A DNA stretch of 64,000 nucleotides from Acidobacteriaceae bacterium (GCA_003156805.1 PMHV01000017.1:38689-102688); one strand, 5' to 3'; counted from the first letter of the stretch, positions 1 to 8,653 are shown. Made by a program: numbers and translations. Notes: a model not told the origin generated them from the letters alone.

Positions 1-1072
1 GCGGCCCCGGCGCGGCTTCGGGGTGATACTGCACGCTGAACAGCGGCAGGTTCCTGTGCCGCAAACCTTCTAAAGTCGAATCGTTCAAATCCATGTGCGT
101 CAGTTCGACTTCGCTCTGCGCCAGCGAATCCGGATCCACGGCAAAGTTATGGTTGTGCGCCGTGATCTCAATCTTGCCCGTCTTCAACTGCTTTACCGGA
201 TGATTTCCGCCGTGATGGCCAAACTTCAGCTTGAAAGTTTTTCCGCCCAGTGCGATCCCAGTGAGTTGATGCCCCAGACAAATTCCAAAAATCGGTTGCC
301 GCCCCATCAATCGCCGGATCGCATCCACCGCATAGGTACACGGTTCGGGATCGCCCGGCCCATTCGAAAGAAACACTCCATCCGGTTTCAACGCCAGCAC
401 ATCTTCCGGCTGGGTCTGCGCCGGAACCACCGTCACCCTGCAGCCCTCGCCGCGCAACTTGCGCAAAATGTTCTGCTTGATGCCGAAGTCGTAGGCGACC
501 ACGTGAAACCGCGCCGGCTCGTCTTTCACCCCTACTACCGCAGTCGGCTCGTGCGAGCGCTCACCCACCTCCCACACATAAGGACGCTTCGTGCTCACCT
601 GTTTGGCCAGATCCGTGCCGTCCATCTTCGGAATCGAGCGCGCTTTCGCGACCAGCTTTTCCGCATCGTTTTCCATGGTTGAGATCACGCCGCGCATCAC
701 GCCGTGATCGCGCAAATGCCGCACCAGCGCCCGCGTGTCAATCTCTGCGAGCACCGGCACCTTGAACTGTTCCAAGTATTCTTCGGCCACTTGTTGCGAA
801 CGCCAGTTCGAACTCACCTTCGAGAACTCGCGTACGATCAGCCCTTCGATCCACGGGCGGGTCGCTTCGTTGTCTTCCTGGTTGGTGCCGTAGTTGCCGA
901 TTTCTGGATTGGTCAGGACAACAATCTGCCCCGAATAGGATGGGTCGGTAAAAATTTCCTGATAGCCGGTGATGCAAGTATTAAAAACGACTTCGCCGTA
1001 GCATTCGCCTTTGGCGCCGTAGCCTTTGCCTCGGAAGACTCGCCCGTCTTCCAGCGCAAGGATTGCTTGCAT
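1..1072 (-). CDS. carA: Carbamoyl-phosphate synthase small subunit (partial)
   Basis: Glutamine amidotransferase subunit that hydrolyses glutamine and passes ammonia to CarB for carbamoyl phosphate (pyrimidine and arginine synthesis). The frame is open from an ATG at 1072 to the window edge (357 codons). The protein begins [13 protein letters not shown], as the family does, carries the [11 protein letters not shown] segment of the small-subunit domain, then the class I amidotransferase motifs: SNGPGDP, nucleophile Cys in GICLGHQ, and the His/Glu of QYHPE just before the edge. An upstream GGAG about 6 bases from the ATG supports the start. Roughly the last 20 residues and the stop lie outside the window. 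Family assignment is secure. Confidence 0.97.
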   Translation of the reverse strand, partial: MQAILALEDGRVFRGKGYGAKGECYGEVVFNTCITGYQEIFTDPSYSGQIVVLTNPEIGNYGTNQEDNEATRPWIEGLIVREFSKVSSNWRSQQVAEEYLEQFKVPVLAEIDTRALVRHLRDHGVMRGVISTMENDAEKLVAKARSIPKMDGTDLAKQVSTKRPYVWEVGERSHEPTAVVGVKDEPARFHVVAYDFGIKQNILRKLRGEGCRVTVVPAQTQPEDVLALKPDGVFLSNGPGDPEPCTYAVDAIRRLMGRQPIFGICLGHQLTGIALGGKTFKLKFGHHGGNHPVKQLKTGKIEITAHNHNFAVDPDSLAQSEVELTHMDLNDSTLEGLRHRNLPLFSVQYHPEAAPGP

Positions 1073-1191
1073 TCTCGCTCCGGAGAGTGGATTTTCAGAA
1101 TCTTATCAGGGAACGTCGCAGCGGCCAAGCGAGAACAGGGCTTCAGCCAAGAAAATTCGCGGAACAGAAATCCTCAGGTTTGCAGAGGCGA

Positions 1192-2325
1192 TTACTGACC
1201 CACCGCCGCCAGAATGTAATCCGTCAGCAGCTTTTCTGTTTGCTCGTGCATGCCACGGGTGCCGTAGTTGGTGCTGGTGATGACAACGGCCATGTCCAGA
1301 CCCGGAAATACCGCGATCTTGTTCCCGCCGTTGCCGCTCATGAAAAAAGCCTGATAACTCTTCCCGCCAGACTTGAACGCCTTGAGCCACCACAAATAAC
1401 CATATTCTGTCTCGCCGTCGATGCGGGCGTGAGGCTGGGTCGAGGCCTTTACCCAAGCTTCATCCACGATGCGGTGACCCTGCCAGTTCCCGCCGTCCAA
1501 GTAAAGCTGGCCAATCTTCAGCAGATCGCGGCTCGTCAGGCGCAGTCCGCCTCCGGTCTGGGGAATATTCATTGGCGAGTAGACCCATTGCGCGTCGGCG
1601 ATTCCCAGAGGCCCGAAGAGTTTCTCCTGCGCGTAGCGATCAGCGCGCACACCCGTGGCCTTTTGCAAGATTTCACTTAGGGTGAAGGCTCCGCCCATGC
1701 AATAGCTGAAATATCTTCCATATGGCGGAGGTTCGTCCTGCTCGCCGACGCGCATCCGGCCGCGAATCGGCAGGTCGAGGATGAACTGTGCCCAGTCCTC
1801 CACCAGATACATGCGCTCCTCGTTGCCCCGCGACGCATCATTCCAGTCGTCACACTCGAGCGCGGATGACATCGTGAGGAAGTCTTCTACAGTGATTCTG
1901 TCCTTCCGCGGATCGGGATTTTGCAACTTGCGAGCGTGCTCGGGTAACAAAGCCAACACTCGCGCATCTACTCCGCTCAGCTTCTTCTCGCCAATAGCAA
2001 TGCCAACCAGCACATCCGTGATGCTCTTCGTAGCCGAGCGCGTATCGCGTAGCGTGCCGGCATCGCCGTCGAAGTAGGCCTCATAAACCAACTTTCCATG
2101 CCGCGCGATCGCGACGCTGCCAATCTTCTTGAAGTCTCCCGAACGAATTCCCTTTTCCATCTCGCGCAGCGGTTCTGGCGACAATCCCTCAGACTCCAGT
2201 TTCGCCGTGACCCAGATATCGGACTGGCTCTCCGATGCAGAAACGCGGTTCGTTTGTGCCGCCCCGCAAGGGCAGCAGCCTACCGCAATCATTACTCCCA
2301 AGAAAACGACGAGCCTTTGTTTCAT
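1192..2325 (-). CDS. Secreted serine hydrolase, beta-lactamase class C family
   Basis: A 377-residue protein of the class C beta-lactamase/esterase fold. The N-terminus MKQRLVVFLGVMIAVGCC reads as a signal or lipoprotein-type leader. The nucleophile motif SxxK is visible as SATK, and the second motif region reads YFSYCMGG. A late glycine-rich segment (SGNGGNKI) sits where the KTG-like box is expected. A frame extends 40 codons further upstream but overlaps lepB and lacks a leader, so the ATG at 2325 is preferred. It lies 79 bp downstream of lepB on the same strand. The substrate is unknown: members of this family include esterases, D-aminopeptidases and 6-aminohexanoate-dimer hydrolases, and resistance should not be assumed. 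Confidence 0.85.
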   Translation of the reverse strand: MKQRLVVFLGVMIAVGCCPCGAAQTNRVSASESQSDIWVTAKLESEGLSPEPLREMEKGIRSGDFKKIGSVAIARHGKLVYEAYFDGDAGTLRDTRSATKSITDVLVGIAIGEKKLSGVDARVLALLPEHARKLQNPDPRKDRITVEDFLTMSSALECDDWNDASRGNEERMYLVEDWAQFILDLPIRGRMRVGEQDEPPPYGRYFSYCMGGAFTLSEILQKATGVRADRYAQEKLFGPLGIADAQWVYSPMNIPQTGGGLRLTSRDLLKIGQLYLDGGNWQGHRIVDEAWVKASTQPHARIDGETEYGYLWWLKAFKSGGKSYQAFFMSGNGGNKIAVFPGLDMAVVITSTNYGTRGMHEQTEKLLTDYILAAVGQ

Positions 2326-2404
2326 GTGGAGACAGTCCTCTGCCGGCTTCAGACGGTTGGGAATCAGAGAGGTGAGCGCCCGGGTGGAATAGTTCTGAAA
2401 CGAT

Positions 2405-3019
2405 CTACCGTACCCGCCCCAGCTTATCCATCGGCCAATAGCCAAAGACGGCCTTCCCGTAGATATAGCTCTGGTTCACCGGCCCGAAATCGCGGCTGTC
2501 GTTCGACATGGACCGGTGATCGCCCAGCACGAAATAGCACTGTGGGGGCACGAGCGTCTCCGGATATGATCGCGCATCGGTGTAAGCCGGCGGAACATAA
2601 TCTTCGTCCAGCGCCTCGCCGTTCACATACACCTGCCCGCCGTCGATGCGGATGCGGTCTCCTGCCACGCCGATCACCCGCTTGATATAGCTCTTGGAAG
2701 GATCCCGCGGGTAGCGGAACACGACTACGTCGTCGCGCGCAATTGAGTCTAGCCGGTAGACGAATTTATTGACGAAGATTCGTTCCTGGTCTGAGAGCAG
2801 CGGCATCATGCTGGTGCCTTCCACCTTCATCGGCTGATAAATGAAAACGATGATAAAAGCCGAGATGGCCACCGAGATCGCCAGGTCGCGCAGCCATGTT
2901 CCCATAGCTCGCCAGCGGCAAATTGGGCGTCGCGCCAGAACCGGTGCGCCAGCTGCGGCCGGTGGCATTAGCCCCGCGCCCGGTTGGGTTCCGGGTTCGC
3001 TGCTGGGAGACTCTGGCAT
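2405..3019 (-). CDS. lepB: Signal peptidase I
   Basis: Membrane-bound Ser/Lys protease that removes signal peptides from exported preproteins. It has 204 residues. A Pro/Ala-rich cytoplasmic start is followed by one membrane segment (about residues 45-62). The catalytic Ser70 lies in EGTSMMP, the Lys113 general base in SYIKRVIG, and box E reads LGDHRSMSNDSRDFG. This is a typical S26A enzyme with a single membrane anchor. The gene is divergent from the PCYCGC-motif gene across about 120 bp, and is followed by the serine hydrolase. The many exported proteins in this window would be its substrates (inference). Confidence 0.95.
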   Translation of the reverse strand: MPESPSSEPGTQPGAGLMPPAAAGAPVLARRPICRWRAMGTWLRDLAISVAISAFIIVFIYQPMKVEGTSMMPLLSDQERIFVNKFVYRLDSIARDDVVVFRYPRDPSKSYIKRVIGVAGDRIRIDGGQVYVNGEALDEDYVPPAYTDARSYPETLVPPQCYFVLGDHRSMSNDSRDFGPVNQSYIYGKAVFGYWPMDKLGRVR

Positions 3020-3143
3020 CAGACTTTTCTATTGTATACAGATCGGGCGCGGGCATTGTGGCGTTTTTCGCCGATGCACCAGGCCATCGGCACTTCCGAT
3101 TCGCATCCAAACCGAGTTAGAATATGACGTTCGAGGTTTACCC

Positions 3144-3629
3144 ATGACTCTGAGCCGCTGCCTGCAAAACCGAATCGCTTGCCGTGTCCTGACCGTCGTC
3201 TTTCTTTTTCTGGTCACTTTGACCATGTCGGCGCAATGGACCGCTCCCGACGAAGAAGGTGAAGTTCCTGCCTTCAACGCTGGACCGCCGCCCAAGGGCG
3301 TCACCCTGCCAGCTATTCTTACCAAAGCGGACCTCTGGGGCGCCGACGCGCAAAACTCCTACCAGACCCACGCTTACGAATTGGCAGCGAAGATTCAGAC
3401 GGTCATCCACCAGCAGCCCTGCTATTGCTATTGCGACCGCATGGGCCATAACAGCCTGCACAGTTGCTTCGAGAACACACACGGCGCGCGCTGCTCCACC
3501 TGCCTGAAAGAGCTGTATTACTCCTATCAACAGCACAAAAAAGGAAAGACCCCCGCGCAGATTCGTGCGGGCATCATCAAAGGCGAGTGGAAACAGATCG
3601 ATCTGCAATCGGCGGCCAGCATCAATTAG
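3144..3629 (+). CDS. PCYCGC-motif exported protein
   Basis: A 161-residue protein with an N-terminal hydrophobic signal segment (about residues 15-30). Its core carries PCYCYCDRMGH, then a Cys in HSCF and a CSTC pair, matching the PCYCGC-motif family of unknown function (known mainly from Firmicutes and environmental bacteria), with Tyr replacing the usual Gly. Six closely spaced cysteines plus His residues suggest metal or redox chemistry outside the membrane, but no function is established. The frame is open further upstream. The ATG at 3144 is chosen because it begins directly at the basic-hydrophobic leader. Confidence 0.8.
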   Translation: MTLSRCLQNRIACRVLTVVFLFLVTLTMSAQWTAPDEEGEVPAFNAGPPPKGVTLPAILTKADLWGADAQNSYQTHAYELAAKIQTVIHQQPCYCYCDRMGHNSLHSCFENTHGARCSTCLKELYYSYQQHKKGKTPAQIRAGIIKGEWKQIDLQSAASIN

Positions 3630-3633
3630 GGCC

Positions 3634-3770
3634 GAGGCTGCTGAATACCAGGTGAAAGCACCCGTGAACCGCTCGCCCGAGCGGGACCCTAGACTCGGTA
3701 CCGCGCAGCCCACGGAATTGCCCTTCACCCTCCCTTTAGGTGATACTTTACTGTGGGCTCTAGAAGCCTC
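3634..3770 (+). ncRNA. Candidate structured RNA
   Basis: The gap between two plus-strand genes holds nested complementarity. A closing stem pairs GAGGCT (3634-3639) with AGCCTC (3765-3770). Inside are a GGTG-AAAG-CACC hairpin (3651-3662), a CCGCTC-GCCC-GAGCGG hairpin (3669-3684), and a long hairpin pairing AGCCCAC (3707-3713) with GTGGGCT (3753-3759), with CACC (3726-3729) pairing GGTG (3739-3742) inside it. The multi-helix layout suits a small RNA (6S-like) or a leader element of the next gene. No known family motif was recognised, and there is no T-run after the closing stem. Strand is inferred from the flanking genes. Confidence 0.4.
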
Positions 3771-3792
3771 CAATTAAGGAGCTCCAATTAAG
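3768..3792 (+). repeat. Tandem 11-bp repeat before TPR gene
   Basis: CTCCAATTAAG occurs at 3768-3778 and again at 3782-3792, separated by three bases. It overlaps the 3' arm of the candidate structured RNA and lies about 25 bp before the TPR gene. It may be an operator or simply a duplication. Confidence 0.6.
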
Positions 3793-3816
3793 ACGACCTC
3801 AGGAAGAATCTTGCAC

Positions 3817-4395
3817 ATGGCTCAGAAAGCTACCGCGAAGAAATCATCCCTGGCGGACGATCCGCGTGTCACCCAGGCCTTGCAAAGTTATGAAGCCGGG
3901 TTGCGCGCTCTGCAGGAACACAAGTTCGAGAAGGCCAAGCCGCTGTTCCAGAAAGTGATCGGCAGCGCCAGCCGGGAACTCGCGGACCGGGCCGCGGTTC
4001 ATCTCAATACTTGCAACCAGCATCTGGAGCGCTCGGCCACAACTCAGTTCAAGAGCGTGGAAGAGCACTTCGACTATACGGTCTCCCTGATGAACGTGGG
4101 CGACTACGTAACCGCTCGTGAGCATCTCGATAAGCTCCTCAAGCAGTCGCCGCAAACCGATTTCGTCGTCTACGGGCTGGCCGCGCTCGACTGCCTCACC
4201 GGCCATGTCGAAGATTCACTCAAGCGCTTGGACGAGGCCCTTCGCATGAACCCGAGTCTGCGCTTTCAGGCTCGCAACGATTCTGACTTTCAGAATCTGG
4301 CCGAGGATCCGCGTTTCACCGAATTGTTGTACCCGGACCCCGCAGCCGATGGAAGTTCGCCCGAGGGCTCTTTCCGCGAAGACGAGTCTTACTGA
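3817..4395 (+). CDS. TPR-repeat protein
   Basis: A 192-residue cytoplasmic protein with a Lys/Ala-rich start followed by helical TPR-type repeats from about residue 20 to 170 (for example YEAGLRALQEHKFEKAKPLF and YVTAREHLDKLLKQSPQ). The C-terminal tail is acidic. No catalytic motif is visible, so a scaffolding role is likely. ATG 3817 lies 10 bases after GGAAG; a TTG two codons earlier is possible but too close to that site. The stop is 25 bp before the yvcK-like gene, so the two may be co-transcribed. Confidence 0.75.
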   Translation: MAQKATAKKSSLADDPRVTQALQSYEAGLRALQEHKFEKAKPLFQKVIGSASRELADRAAVHLNTCNQHLERSATTQFKSVEEHFDYTVSLMNVGDYVTAREHLDKLLKQSPQTDFVVYGLAALDCLTGHVEDSLKRLDEALRMNPSLRFQARNDSDFQNLAEDPRFTELLYPDPAADGSSPEGSFREDESY

Positions 4396-4420
4396 GAGCT
4401 CGAAAACGAGACGCAGTCGG

Positions 4421-5521
4421 ATGGAAAAAACCGCTGAGTTCACCTCTCGTGAAAGAGCGTCGCGCGAGCGCGGTCTGCGCGTGGTCGCTATTGGCGGAGG
4501 CACCGGCCTTTCCACTTTGCTCAAGGGGTTGAAGCGCTTCGTCCTGTCGCCCGCGGAAATTGCCCTGGCGCAAGCCGATGTGCCCGTCATTCGCGATCTT
4601 TGCGCCGTAGTCACGGTCAGCGACGACGGCGGTTCCAGCGGACGCCTCCGCAAAGAGCTCAACATGCTTCCGCCCGGCGACATTCGCAACTGCATCGTCG
4701 CTCTCAGCGAAGATGAAGCTCTTCTATCCCAGCTCTTCCGCCACCGCTTCGACAAAGGCTCGGGGCTTGAAGGCCACAGCTTCGGCAATCTGTTTCTCGC
4801 CGCCCTGACTTCCATCACTCACGATTTCTCCGAGGCCGTGCGGTTGTCTTCGGAGATTTTGCTCACTCGCGGCCACATCCATCCCGCCACTACTTCCAAC
4901 ATCGAACTGGAAGCCCTCATGGAAGACGGCACGCGCGTCCGCGGGGAAACCAAGATCACCGCCAGCAAGGGCCGCATTCAGGAACTCTTTCTTGTTCCCG
5001 CCGACGTCGAGCCAATTCCGCAAACCCTCGAAGCCATCGCCCGCGCCGACGTCATCAGCATCGGCCCCGGATCTCTGTTTACCAGCCTCATTCCCAACCT
5101 GCTGGTGCGGGGCATCGCCGAAGCCATCGTCAACTCACCCGCCACCAAGGTTTACATCTGCAACCTTATGACCCAGGCCAATGAGAGCCTCGGCCTCACT
5201 GCCGCCGACCACATTCGCGCCCTCAATCGCCACGCTGGCAAACAGATCTTCGACTACGCCCTCATCAACCGCAGTCCGGTTTCCGTCGAACTCAAAGCCA
5301 AGTACGCGCTCGAGGGTGGTTCCCAGATCGCGGCCGATCTCGACGCCATCGAGGCGCTGGGCGTGGTTCCCGTTCTCGGCGACTACCTGGAAGAAGGCAG
5401 CGTCGCACGCCACAATACCGCACGGGTGGCTGCCGATGTGCTGCAACTGGCCGCGCAGTCTCCGGTCGCTAGGCCAAAAACGGAGGCAAAGACAAAGGCC
5501 AGGTCCGCGGACCAAGTTTAG
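4421..5521 (+). CDS. YvcK/CofD-like sugar-nucleotide-binding protein
   Basis: A 366-residue member of the YvcK (gluconeogenesis factor) branch of the CofD-like fold. It shows VVAIGGGTGLSTLLKGLK near the N-terminus, TVSDDGGSSGRLR, LPPGDIRNC and GPGSLFTSLIPNLLV, all typical YvcK signatures. In Firmicutes and actinobacteria the family binds UDP-GlcNAc and influences cell shape and carbon metabolism, and can be a target of PASTA kinases. That is family knowledge; here it is unlinked to rapZ or whiA. A longer reading frame starts inside the TPR gene, but MEKTAEF at 4421 is the sensible start. The C-terminal tail is Lys/Ala-rich. Confidence 0.9.
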   Translation: MEKTAEFTSRERASRERGLRVVAIGGGTGLSTLLKGLKRFVLSPAEIALAQADVPVIRDLCAVVTVSDDGGSSGRLRKELNMLPPGDIRNCIVALSEDEALLSQLFRHRFDKGSGLEGHSFGNLFLAALTSITHDFSEAVRLSSEILLTRGHIHPATTSNIELEALMEDGTRVRGETKITASKGRIQELFLVPADVEPIPQTLEAIARADVISIGPGSLFTSLIPNLLVRGIAEAIVNSPATKVYICNLMTQANESLGLTAADHIRALNRHAGKQIFDYALINRSPVSVELKAKYALEGGSQIAADLDAIEALGVVPVLGDYLEEGSVARHNTARVAADVLQLAAQSPVARPKTEAKTKARSADQV

Positions 5522-5624
5522 CGGACTAGGTTTAACAGGCCAGGGTTAGCTCCATGTTTAGATTTTCGCCGAGCCGCTTCTCGCTTCCCTTGCGTCCTCA
5601 GCGCCCGGTAGAATGTCTCCCGAG

Positions 5625-6080
5625 ATGAATCTGCCCTCAAGAAAGACCATAACGTGCCTTCTGATTGCGCTGGCAATATTGGTGGCGCCGGCAGCGGCCC
5701 AGAAGGACAAAGACACCGACGATGAACCCTCCGCCAAGTTGAGTTTTCTGATTTTGAAGGAAGACAACGGCAAGCCGGTACGCAACGCCGCGGTGATCAT
5801 GCACGCGGTGAATTCGCGCGGCAAGCAAGAACGTGGCGGCATCGAACTCAAAACCGACGTCGACGGCAAAGCCAGCTTCGACGGCATCCCCTACGGCAAG
5901 TTGCGCGTGCAGGTGCTGGCGTCCGGCTTTCAGACTTTTGGAGACGACTACGACATAACCAAAGGTGCCATGGACTTCACCATCAAGCTGAAACGCCCGC
6001 AAGGGCAGTTCTCGGTTTACGACGACCCGAAGAAAACCGACAAGACTCCGCCGCCTGATCCAAACGCCAAGCCGCAATAG
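5625..6080 (+). CDS. Exported carboxypeptidase-regulatory-like domain protein
   Basis: A 151-residue protein with a signal peptide ending near APAAAQ. A single beta-sandwich of the carboxypeptidase regulatory type follows: KPVRNAAVIMHAV, then KTDVDGKASFDGIPYGKLRV and LASGFQTF, the usual GxxxFxGLPPGxYxV pattern. The tail is Pro/Lys-rich. Such domains are abundant in acidobacterial surface proteins and probably bind or stabilise partners; no enzyme motif is present. An ATG four codons upstream (5613) is equally possible, as both have weak ribosome sites. Confidence 0.75.
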   Translation: MNLPSRKTITCLLIALAILVAPAAAQKDKDTDDEPSAKLSFLILKEDNGKPVRNAAVIMHAVNSRGKQERGGIELKTDVDGKASFDGIPYGKLRVQVLASGFQTFGDDYDITKGAMDFTIKLKRPQGQFSVYDDPKKTDKTPPPDPNAKPQ

Positions 6081-6135
6081 GTGGCGATGTTTAGCGCGCG
6101 TCAGTAGTTGAATCGCTACATAACCGGGGTGAGAT

Positions 6136-6516
6136 GTGAACTACCTGCTAAAAAGCGAGCCCACCGTATATTCTTTCGCCGATCTCCAGCGTGACCAAGC
6201 CACCACATGGGACGGCGTTTCCAATCCCGTCGCGCTCAAACATCTGCGCGGCATGAAGCCGGGCGAACGGCTAGTCATCTATCACACCGGAGATGAGAAA
6301 AGCGCAATCGGACGCGCGACAGTTGTCTCCGTCGATGCCGCCGACCCCAAGGTGCCGCAAGTAGAGATCAAGGCAGGCAAGCCTCTGGCCGTGCCGGTGA
6401 CGCTGGCCGAAATCAAGGCGAATGAGCTGTTCGCCGATTCTCCCCTCGTACGCCAGGGACGCCTGAGTGTCGTGCCCTTGACCGACGCTCAATACAGGTT
6501 TCTCACCGGAAACTGA
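6136..6516 (+). CDS. EVE (PUA-like) domain protein
   Basis: A 126-residue stand-alone EVE domain, starting MNYLLKSEPTVYSFADL and containing TTWDGVSNPVALKHLR and GERLVIYHTGDEKSAIG, the signatures of the thymocyte nuclear protein 1/EVE family. The fold is related to PUA and YTH domains that recognise modified bases in RNA or DNA. Stand-alone bacterial members are of unproven function. The start is GTG: the overlapping ATG two bases earlier runs directly into TGA. A GGGGTGAG ribosome site precedes it. Confidence 0.9.
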   Translation: MNYLLKSEPTVYSFADLQRDQATTWDGVSNPVALKHLRGMKPGERLVIYHTGDEKSAIGRATVVSVDAADPKVPQVEIKAGKPLAVPVTLAEIKANELFADSPLVRQGRLSVVPLTDAQYRFLTGN

Positions 6517-6774
6517 ACCCGCGCTGGCGTAAAGACATAGCCCACAACGCCCCGCCACTGCCCGGGCGCAAGCAAGTTTTCAAGCTCGCTTACAAATCTT
6601 TGCAAAACTCCGCCAGGCAGTTAGCAACCCCGGCTCTGCGTCCACCCTCCTATACTGTTGGCGGTCGCGGGCAGATTGTGGCTCGTCTCCGGTTGGCGGA
6701 AGTTGCCTCAGGCACGCTGATCCAAGGAACGCACGGGAAGGCTCTCAATCAATGTCGATCTCCTGGAGATAGCA

Positions 6775-7893
6775 ATGAAGCCTCGTCTCAAATGCTGGGC
6801 CGAATCGGCGTGGGTATTCGCCGTCTGTCTTGCCGGGTTGCTGCCCATGACTCCTCTGAGGGCACAAGACGCACGTGAGAAGATCGACATTGACGACGTT
6901 ACCCGCACCTTTGTGGTGCATCTTCCGAAAGGCTACGACTCGCAACAGCACTATCCCGTCGTGATTCTGCTGCACGGTCAAGGCCTGGACGCCGACGACA
7001 TGGCGCGGCTCACCCGCTTCAACGAGCTCGCCGATAAGGACGGCATTATTGCCGTTTATCCTAACGCCACGCGCGGGCGCTGGAACATCGGAGTACGGCC
7101 GCAGACGCAATCGGCTCCCATGGGACGCCGCGGAGGCGGGCGACGAGGAGGAGGTTACCCCGGCGGCGGTGGAGGTTATCCGGGTGGCGGCGGTGGTGGT
7201 TATCCCGGTGGCGGTGGAGGCGGATATCCTGGCGGCGGCAACAGCGGCGGGCAACAGCAGCCGGACGAATCGTCCAACCGACCCGCGCCCGCCGACGACG
7301 TTGACTTCCTCAATCAGATGCTGGACCAACTCGCCACCAAGTATTCCGTCGATGCGCACCGCATCTACGCCAGCGGCTTGGGCGACGGTGGTTTCATGGC
7401 CATGCGTGCCGGCTGCAACCTGGCCGACCGCATCGCAGCCATCGCCCCGGTCGGCGCCGCCATGCCCAAAACGATGATCTGCCTGCCTTCGCGTCCCGTG
7501 CCCGCAGCGTTGATCAATGGCACCGACGACCCCATCGTTCATTACAACGGAGGCGAATACAAACCGGGACAGTTCTCCGTGCTCTCGGCTGAAGACAGCG
7601 CCAAGACCTGGGCGCGCTTCGACCACTGCAACGAAAAACCCGCGCAGGACAAACTGCCGCCAGTGCAAAAGAATGGAAAAGAGACCAGGACATACACCTA
7701 CAGCGGTTGCGGGCAAAATGCTCAGGTAATGCTTTATAGCGTCAAGGGCGGCGGTAACACCTGGCCCGGCGGCGAGCCATTCATGGCAGAGAACGAGGTC
7801 GGAAAAACCAGCGATGCTCTCAACGCCAACGAAACCATCTGGAGCTTCCTGGTAACGCGCAAGATCAGCGTCGACAGCGGCGCGGCGCATTAG
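6775..7893 (+). CDS. LpqC-type esterase homologue lacking catalytic Ser and His
   Basis: A 372-residue exported protein (signal peptide about 1-31, ending PLRAQ) of the poly(3-hydroxybutyrate) depolymerase/feruloyl esterase (LpqC) family. The oxyanion segment ILLHGQG and strand YPNA are present. The nucleophile elbow, normally G-x-S-x-G-G, reads GLGDGG (Gly203 replaces Ser), and the terminal GGGHTWPG motif reads GGGNTWPG (Asn328 replaces His), while the Asp of NGTDDP (about 252) remains. Residues about 116-163 are an Arg/Gly then YPGGGG-repeat insertion between the two halves of the fold. It therefore probably binds rather than hydrolyses (inference). ATG follows a GGAG site. Confidence 0.85.
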   Translation: MKPRLKCWAESAWVFAVCLAGLLPMTPLRAQDAREKIDIDDVTRTFVVHLPKGYDSQQHYPVVILLHGQGLDADDMARLTRFNELADKDGIIAVYPNATRGRWNIGVRPQTQSAPMGRRGGGRRGGGYPGGGGGYPGGGGGGYPGGGGGGYPGGGNSGGQQQPDESSNRPAPADDVDFLNQMLDQLATKYSVDAHRIYASGLGDGGFMAMRAGCNLADRIAAIAPVGAAMPKTMICLPSRPVPAALINGTDDPIVHYNGGEYKPGQFSVLSAEDSAKTWARFDHCNEKPAQDKLPPVQKNGKETRTYTYSGCGQNAQVMLYSVKGGGNTWPGGEPFMAENEVGKTSDALNANETIWSFLVTRKISVDSGAAH

Positions 7894-7993
7894 AGTTGGC
7901 AGATCGCCCGCTGCGCACTCTTTGTCCAGCTCTAAAGCCATCACTCTAACTTCGAGTGCGACGCCGGATAATACTTGGCACTCATCCGCCGGG

Positions 7994-8175
7994 TCATGAT
8001 TCCACCTCGTACTCCGGAACGATCACCTCATCCGCCCCTGAATTGCGCATGGCCTGGGCGTAACGTGACTGCCCGGCGCGGGTAATGATGCGCGCCTTGG
8101 GGTTGAGCGCCTTCGCGGTCACCGTGATGTACAGGTTATCGGCATCGTTATCGATCACAATGCAAACTCCGCGTC
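7994..8175 (-). pseudogene. Remnant of K+ channel RCK (TrkA-N) domain
   Basis: About 58 codons on the minus strand encode the second half of a nucleotide-binding RCK domain: VIDNDADNLYITVTAKAL, then ARIITRAGQSRYAQAM, then SGADEVIVPEYE, as in ion-channel TrkA-N domains. The upstream frame (above about 8175) turns into unrelated sequence and dispersed repeats, so the pore region and the start of the RCK domain are gone. No start codon or ribosome site belongs to it. A decayed gene. Confidence 0.7.
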
Positions 8176-8197
8176 TGACGCAGCAACCACAATTCAC

Positions 8198-8218
8198 CAC
8201 GGAGGCACGGAGAAAACC
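8198..8218. repeat. Short dispersed repeat CCACGGAGGCACGGAG type
   Basis: The stretch contains ACCACGGAGGCACGGAG, a motif recognisable from intergenic regions of many soil bacteria, usually CCACGGAGACACGGAG. It sits where the RCK fragment breaks off. Recognition is from memory, not a search. Confidence 0.4.
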
Positions 8219-8360
8219 GGGCGTCGGGTGTGGAACTGCGCTTGCCCCGAACGGCTGTGGATTTCTTGATCGCAATAATTCTTCGGGCTACCGACTCCCT
8301 CTACGGGGCGATTGTCATGCGCGCACGCCGGTATCTGATTAAATTTTTTGTCCCGATCCA

Positions 8361-8450
8361 TTAGAATCATCGAGTTAGCGGGAGTGGCTTTGCGAAATTT
8401 GATTTCAAAGACCTTATATCCCAAAATATAGAAAACAAAGGCTTTCGGCC
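8361..8450 (+). repeat. Dispersed ~90-bp repeat, copy A
   Basis: It starts with a 20-base block (TTAGAATCATCGAGTTAGCG, 8361-8380) identical to 36703-36722. After 41 bases comes CAAAATATAGAAAACAAAGG, matching CAAAATCTAGAAAGCAAAGG in copy B at nearly the same spacing (42 bases), ending in a CGGCCC/GGGCC segment. It has no coding capacity. The rest of 8220-8770 holds no recognisable gene. Confidence 0.7.
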
Positions 8451-8628
8451 CGCTGAGGGCCACGCCGTTCATGCCTCTCGGCTTCGATTATGATCGGCTC
8501 ATTGCATTCTTAAAACAAGGTTAGATGTCACATGATTTCGGTGGATTTCCTTTGGACGCGAACACGGACGGTAGAAGCGTCGTTCCGTTCGGCGGATGGG
8601 GTCGGCCCCGCCAAGTACGCGCGAGATC

Positions 8629-8653
8629 CCCTTCGGCTGCGCTCAGGGCAGGC
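8629..8653. repeat. CTTCGGCTGCGCTCAGGGCAGG-type dispersed repeat
   Basis: The segment CCCTTCGGCTGCGCTCAGG plus GCAGGC matches a widespread intergenic repeat whose translation gives the tell-tale PERSRR string. It is imperfectly palindromic in its core. It marks this stretch as non-coding. Confidence 0.5.

Noticed and set aside
6745..7944. 399-codon minus-strand frame over the esterase homologue
   Set aside because: Low-complexity Thr/Ala/Ser run is the mirror of the Gly-rich insertion; the plus frame has a signal peptide and family motifs.
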